Shown in pieces: positions 6,224 to 8,451 of a stretch of DNA of 8,451 bases (position 1 is its first letter; each line of letters opens with the position of its first letter). The DNA comes from Hyphomicrobiales bacterium. GTDB lineage: Bacteria; Pseudomonadota; Alphaproteobacteria; Rhizobiales; Aestuariivirgaceae. The stretch spans positions 1-8,451 of the forward strand of contig JAAURV010000122.1 in the NCBI GenBank assembly GCA_012032065.1, written 5' to 3'. Under the pieces are notes generated by a model that worked only from the letters and a program-made list of their open reading frames with translations, did not search any database and had not been told where the DNA came from. A program made the translations under genes and the position numbers.

Positions 6224-7155
6224 AGTCCGGCCTCCGCCTCGGCGCGGCGGGCGCGTTCATCGCGGAGCGCCGACCAAGAGAAGATGGCGAGCGCCACCCA
6301 GATGATGATGAAGGACGTGAGCTTCCATTTGTCCATCGGTTCACCGAAGACGAAGACGGCGGTGAGAAAGACGAGTGACGGCGAGATATATTGCAGGAGG
6401 CCCGCGGTCGAATAGCGGATGCGCTTGATCGAGGCAGCGAAGCATACAAGTGCTGCTGTTGTCAGCACGCCGCAACCGATCAAGAGCATCGTGTCGGAGA
6501 TGTTGCCGCCGAAATGAGCGGCTCCCTGACTCATCAGCCAGACCTGCGCGCCGAGCAGCGGCAAGGAAATGATGGCGATTTCGATCAGGAAGCCTTCGGT
6601 TGCGCCGACAGGCACGGTTTTTCTGAGGAAGCCATAGAGGCAGAATGTCGAGGCGAGCATGAGTCCGAGCCATGGCACGGAACCGGAGGCAATCGTCTGT
6701 ACAAGGACGGCTATCACGGCGAGGCCGATGGCGGCGAGTTGCGCGGGCTTGAAGCGCTCGCCGAGGAACAGATAGCCCGCGACGACGTTGAGCAGCGGAT
6801 TGATGTAGTAGCCGAGGCTCGACTCCAGTGTGCGGCCCACCATGATGGACCACACATAGAAGCCCCAGTTGAAGACGATGAGCCCGCCGCACAGCGCCAT
6901 TACGCCCACGATCTTCGGATTGACGGCGGCTTTCCGAACTTCCGGGAATTGGCCGAGCCACCAGACGATGGCAACTGCAAGCGGGAGCGACCAGAGGCCG
7001 CGATGCACGGCGATTTCAATGGGCGAGATGTGGCGAAGAAAGCCAAAGTACAGCGCCATCGCGCCCCAGGCCAGATGTGCGAGGATGGCGAAGACAACGC
7101 CTTTCTCGGCCTCACTCATACCAGGAGCCAAACGGGGATGCTCGATAACGGACAT
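6220..7155 (-). CDS. rarD: RarD-like EamA-family transporter (drug/metabolite transporter superfamily)
   Basis: This is a 311-residue, mostly hydrophobic inner-membrane protein with about ten transmembrane helices, the normal plan for RarD proteins (two five-helix EamA halves). The RarD mark is the block FNWGFYVWSIMVGRTLE followed by SSLGYYINPLLNV (residues 95-124), and the second half contains YSTAGLLQYISPSLVFL. E. coli RarD was named from a chloramphenicol-sensitive phenotype, but its substrate is unknown, so a transport role should not be read as drug resistance. The ATG at 7155 has no clear Shine-Dalgarno; Met13 (ATG at 7119), just before the first helix, is a possible start. The stop codon overlaps that of the LOG gene. 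The gene lies 78 nt downstream of the citramalate synthase gene on the same strand and may be co-transcribed; no strong terminator is visible in that gap. The C-terminal tail is basic and Arg-rich (RDERARRAEAE). Confidence 0.92.
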   Translation of the reverse strand: MSVIEHPRLAPGMSEAEKGVVFAILAHLAWGAMALYFGFLRHISPIEIAVHRGLWSLPLAVAIVWWLGQFPEVRKAAVNPKIVGVMALCGGLIVFNWGFYVWSIMVGRTLESSLGYYINPLLNVVAGYLFLGERFKPAQLAAIGLAVIAVLVQTIASGSVPWLGLMLASTFCLYGFLRKTVPVGATEGFLIEIAIISLPLLGAQVWLMSQGAAHFGGNISDTMLLIGCGVLTTAALVCFAASIKRIRYSTAGLLQYISPSLVFLTAVFVFGEPMDKWKLTSFIIIWVALAIFSWSALRDERARRAEAEAGL

Positions 7156-7233
7156 GGCGGGCGATTAGACCCGACGGTCCCGGCGCACAAACGGCGGCTG
7201 TTCATGGCGCGCATGTTCGGTTCGCATGCCGGA

Positions 7234-8451
7234 TCAGGTTGCGGGCACGCCTTCGCGAACGAGCTTGTAGATGATCGAGTCTGACAGCGCCTGGAACGAG
7301 GCTTCGACGATGTTGGGCGAGACGCCGACGGTGAACCAGCGGTCTCCCTTGCCATCGCGGCTTTCGATCAGGACGCGGGTGGTGGCGCTGGTCCCGCCAT
7401 TGAGGATGCGGACCTTGAAATCGACCAGCTCCATGTCGTCGATGTAGCGCTGGAATTTGCCGAGGTCCTTGCGGAGTGCCACGTCAAGCGCATTGACGGG
7501 GCCGTTGCCCTCGCCGGCGTTCAGATAGATCTCATCGTCCACCTTCACCTTGACCACGGCTTCAGACACCATCTGCTTGTCGCGCTCTTCGACGATGACG
7601 CGGAAAGAGAGCACATCGAAATAGCGCGGCACGGTGCCGAGCGCGCGGCGGGCGAGCAGTTCGAAGGACGCATCTGCGCCGTCATAGGCGTAGCCTGACG
7701 CCTCGCGCTCTTTGACGTCGCGGAGCAGCGCATCGATGCGGGAGTCGTTCTTGTCGACGGCGAGACCGATGCGCGCGAGTTCGGCGATGAGGTTGGATTT
7801 TCCGGCCTGATCGGAGACCAGCACGCGGCGGCGGTTGCCCACGGTTTCGGGCGGCACATGTTCGTAGGTTTCGGGCTCCTTGACGATGGCGGACGCATGA
7901 ATGCCGGCCTTGGTGGCGAAGGCGCTCTTGCCGACATACGGCGCTTGCGCATTGGGCGCGCGGTTCAGAAGCTCGTCGAAAGCGCGGGAGACGTGGGTGA
8001 GGTCTTTCAGTTTCTCGGGGCCGATGCCGGTTTCGAAGCGGTCCGCGTATGTCTTTTTCAACGCCAGGGTGCCGATGACCGATACGAGATTGGCGTTGCC
8101 GCAACGCTCTCCGATGCCGTTGAGCGTGCCCTGGATCTGGCGGGCGCCGGCATCAACGGCGGCGAGTGAGTTGGCTACCGCGTGTTCGGTGTCGTTGTGG
8201 GCGTGGATGCCGAGGTTTTTTCCGGGAACGGATTTCGTCACGCTACGGACGATCTCCGCCACTTCACCCGGCAGCGTTCCCCCATTGGTGTCGCACAGCA
8301 CGACCCAGCGCGCACCCGCTTCAAAAGCGGCGCTGGCGCAGGCCAGCGCATAGTCCGGATTGGCCTTGTAGCCATCGAAGAAGTGCTCGCAGTCGACCAG
8401 CACTTCTTTCCCCGCGAACTTCGCCGCTTCGACCGATTGGCGGATCGAGTC
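7234..8451 (-). CDS. cimA: Citramalate synthase (LeuA-like, CimA/TIGR00977 type), 5' end missing
   Basis: The last 405 residues are present; the frame is open across the right edge, and with a usual family length near 530 about 125 residues are missing. The family condenses acetyl-CoA with pyruvate to (R)-citramalate, a threonine-independent route to 2-oxobutanoate and isoleucine. Seen in order (window residue numbers): the later part of the TIM barrel with EHFFDGYKANPDY, VVLCDTNGGTLP, the metal-binding HAHND (83-87) and GERCGN (115-119); a linker region with GKSAFATKAGIHASA; and a C-terminal LeuA-type regulatory domain with YLNAGEGNGPVNALD, which in relatives binds the end-product amino acid. 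The HFFDGYK block and the overall form favour the CimA group over 2-isopropylmalate synthase or homocitrate synthase. The first in-frame ATG/GTG inside the window (GTG at 8403) is internal and not the start. Substrate choice is inferred from the family. Confidence 0.92.
   Translation of the reverse strand, partial: DSIRQSVEAAKFAGKEVLVDCEHFFDGYKANPDYALACASAAFEAGARWVVLCDTNGGTLPGEVAEIVRSVTKSVPGKNLGIHAHNDTEHAVANSLAAVDAGARQIQGTLNGIGERCGNANLVSVIGTLALKKTYADRFETGIGPEKLKDLTHVSRAFDELLNRAPNAQAPYVGKSAFATKAGIHASAIVKEPETYEHVPPETVGNRRRVLVSDQAGKSNLIAELARIGLAVDKNDSRIDALLRDVKEREASGYAYDGADASFELLARRALGTVPRYFDVLSFRVIVEERDKQMVSEAVVKVKVDDEIYLNAGEGNGPVNALDVALRKDLGKFQRYIDDMELVDFKVRILNGGTSATTRVLIESRDGKGDRWFTVGVSPNIVEASFQALSDSIIYKLVREGVPAT

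Noticed and set aside
7211..7229. Inverted repeat GCATG/CATGC with a 9-nt loop between cimA and rarD.
   Set aside because: The stem is only five pairs with no T-run after it in the direction of transcription. It is too weak to call a terminator or operator.
6391..7284. A 297-codon plus-strand open frame opposite rarD.
   Set aside because: It is a shadow frame. The product is polar, without family features, while the minus strand gives a full RarD protein with its helices and signature block.

Overview
The window looks like ordinary chromosome from a high-GC alphaproteobacterium, probably Hyphomicrobiales (Rhizobiales) or a close relative. This rests on the protein types seen: a short alphaproteobacterial phosphatidylserine decarboxylase (Psd) next to PssA, an Atm1-type ABC exporter like that of Novosphingobium, a LysM/Ig-like membrane-anchored protein, and a CimA-type citramalate synthase. 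The assignment is inference from familiarity with these families; no search was run. Seven protein genes fill almost the whole window. The longest non-coding stretch is the 136-nt divergent gap at 5491-5626. I see no RNA gene, insertion sequence, phage gene or CRISPR array.

Layout. At the left edge (1-305, minus) is the 5' end of a gene for an exported family 5 (oligopeptide-type) solute-binding protein, with a near-perfect Shine-Dalgarno sequence. Next come four minus-strand genes in a tight row, read from right to left: a LysM/Ig-like envelope protein (5490-3859), an Atm1/ABCB7-type exporter (3849-1950), psd (1914-1210) and pssA (1203-389). The gaps are 9, 35 and 6 nt, so this is most likely one operon transcribed from the 5491-5626 gap. 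PssA makes phosphatidylserine and Psd converts it to phosphatidylethanolamine. The other two genes link the unit to the cell envelope and to sulfur/glutathione homeostasis.

Divergent from the operon is a LOG-family (TIGR00730-type) nucleotide phosphoribohydrolase gene (5627-6223, plus). It converges on a RarD/EamA-type drug/metabolite transporter gene (7155-6220, minus), and the two stop codons overlap by 4 nt. At the right edge is the 3' part of a citramalate synthase gene (8451-7234, minus).

The main oddity is that two of the operon genes are frameshifted as read. pssA lacks one base near 781-786, and the Atm1-type gene has one extra base at about 3669. In both cases the family-conserved sequence resumes at once in the new frame and shows no other damage. 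Opposite-sign single-base errors in two otherwise intact housekeeping genes point to sequencing or assembly error more than to gene decay. I found no clear sign of a new biological system; the LysM/Ig-like protein and its operon context are the least explained part.
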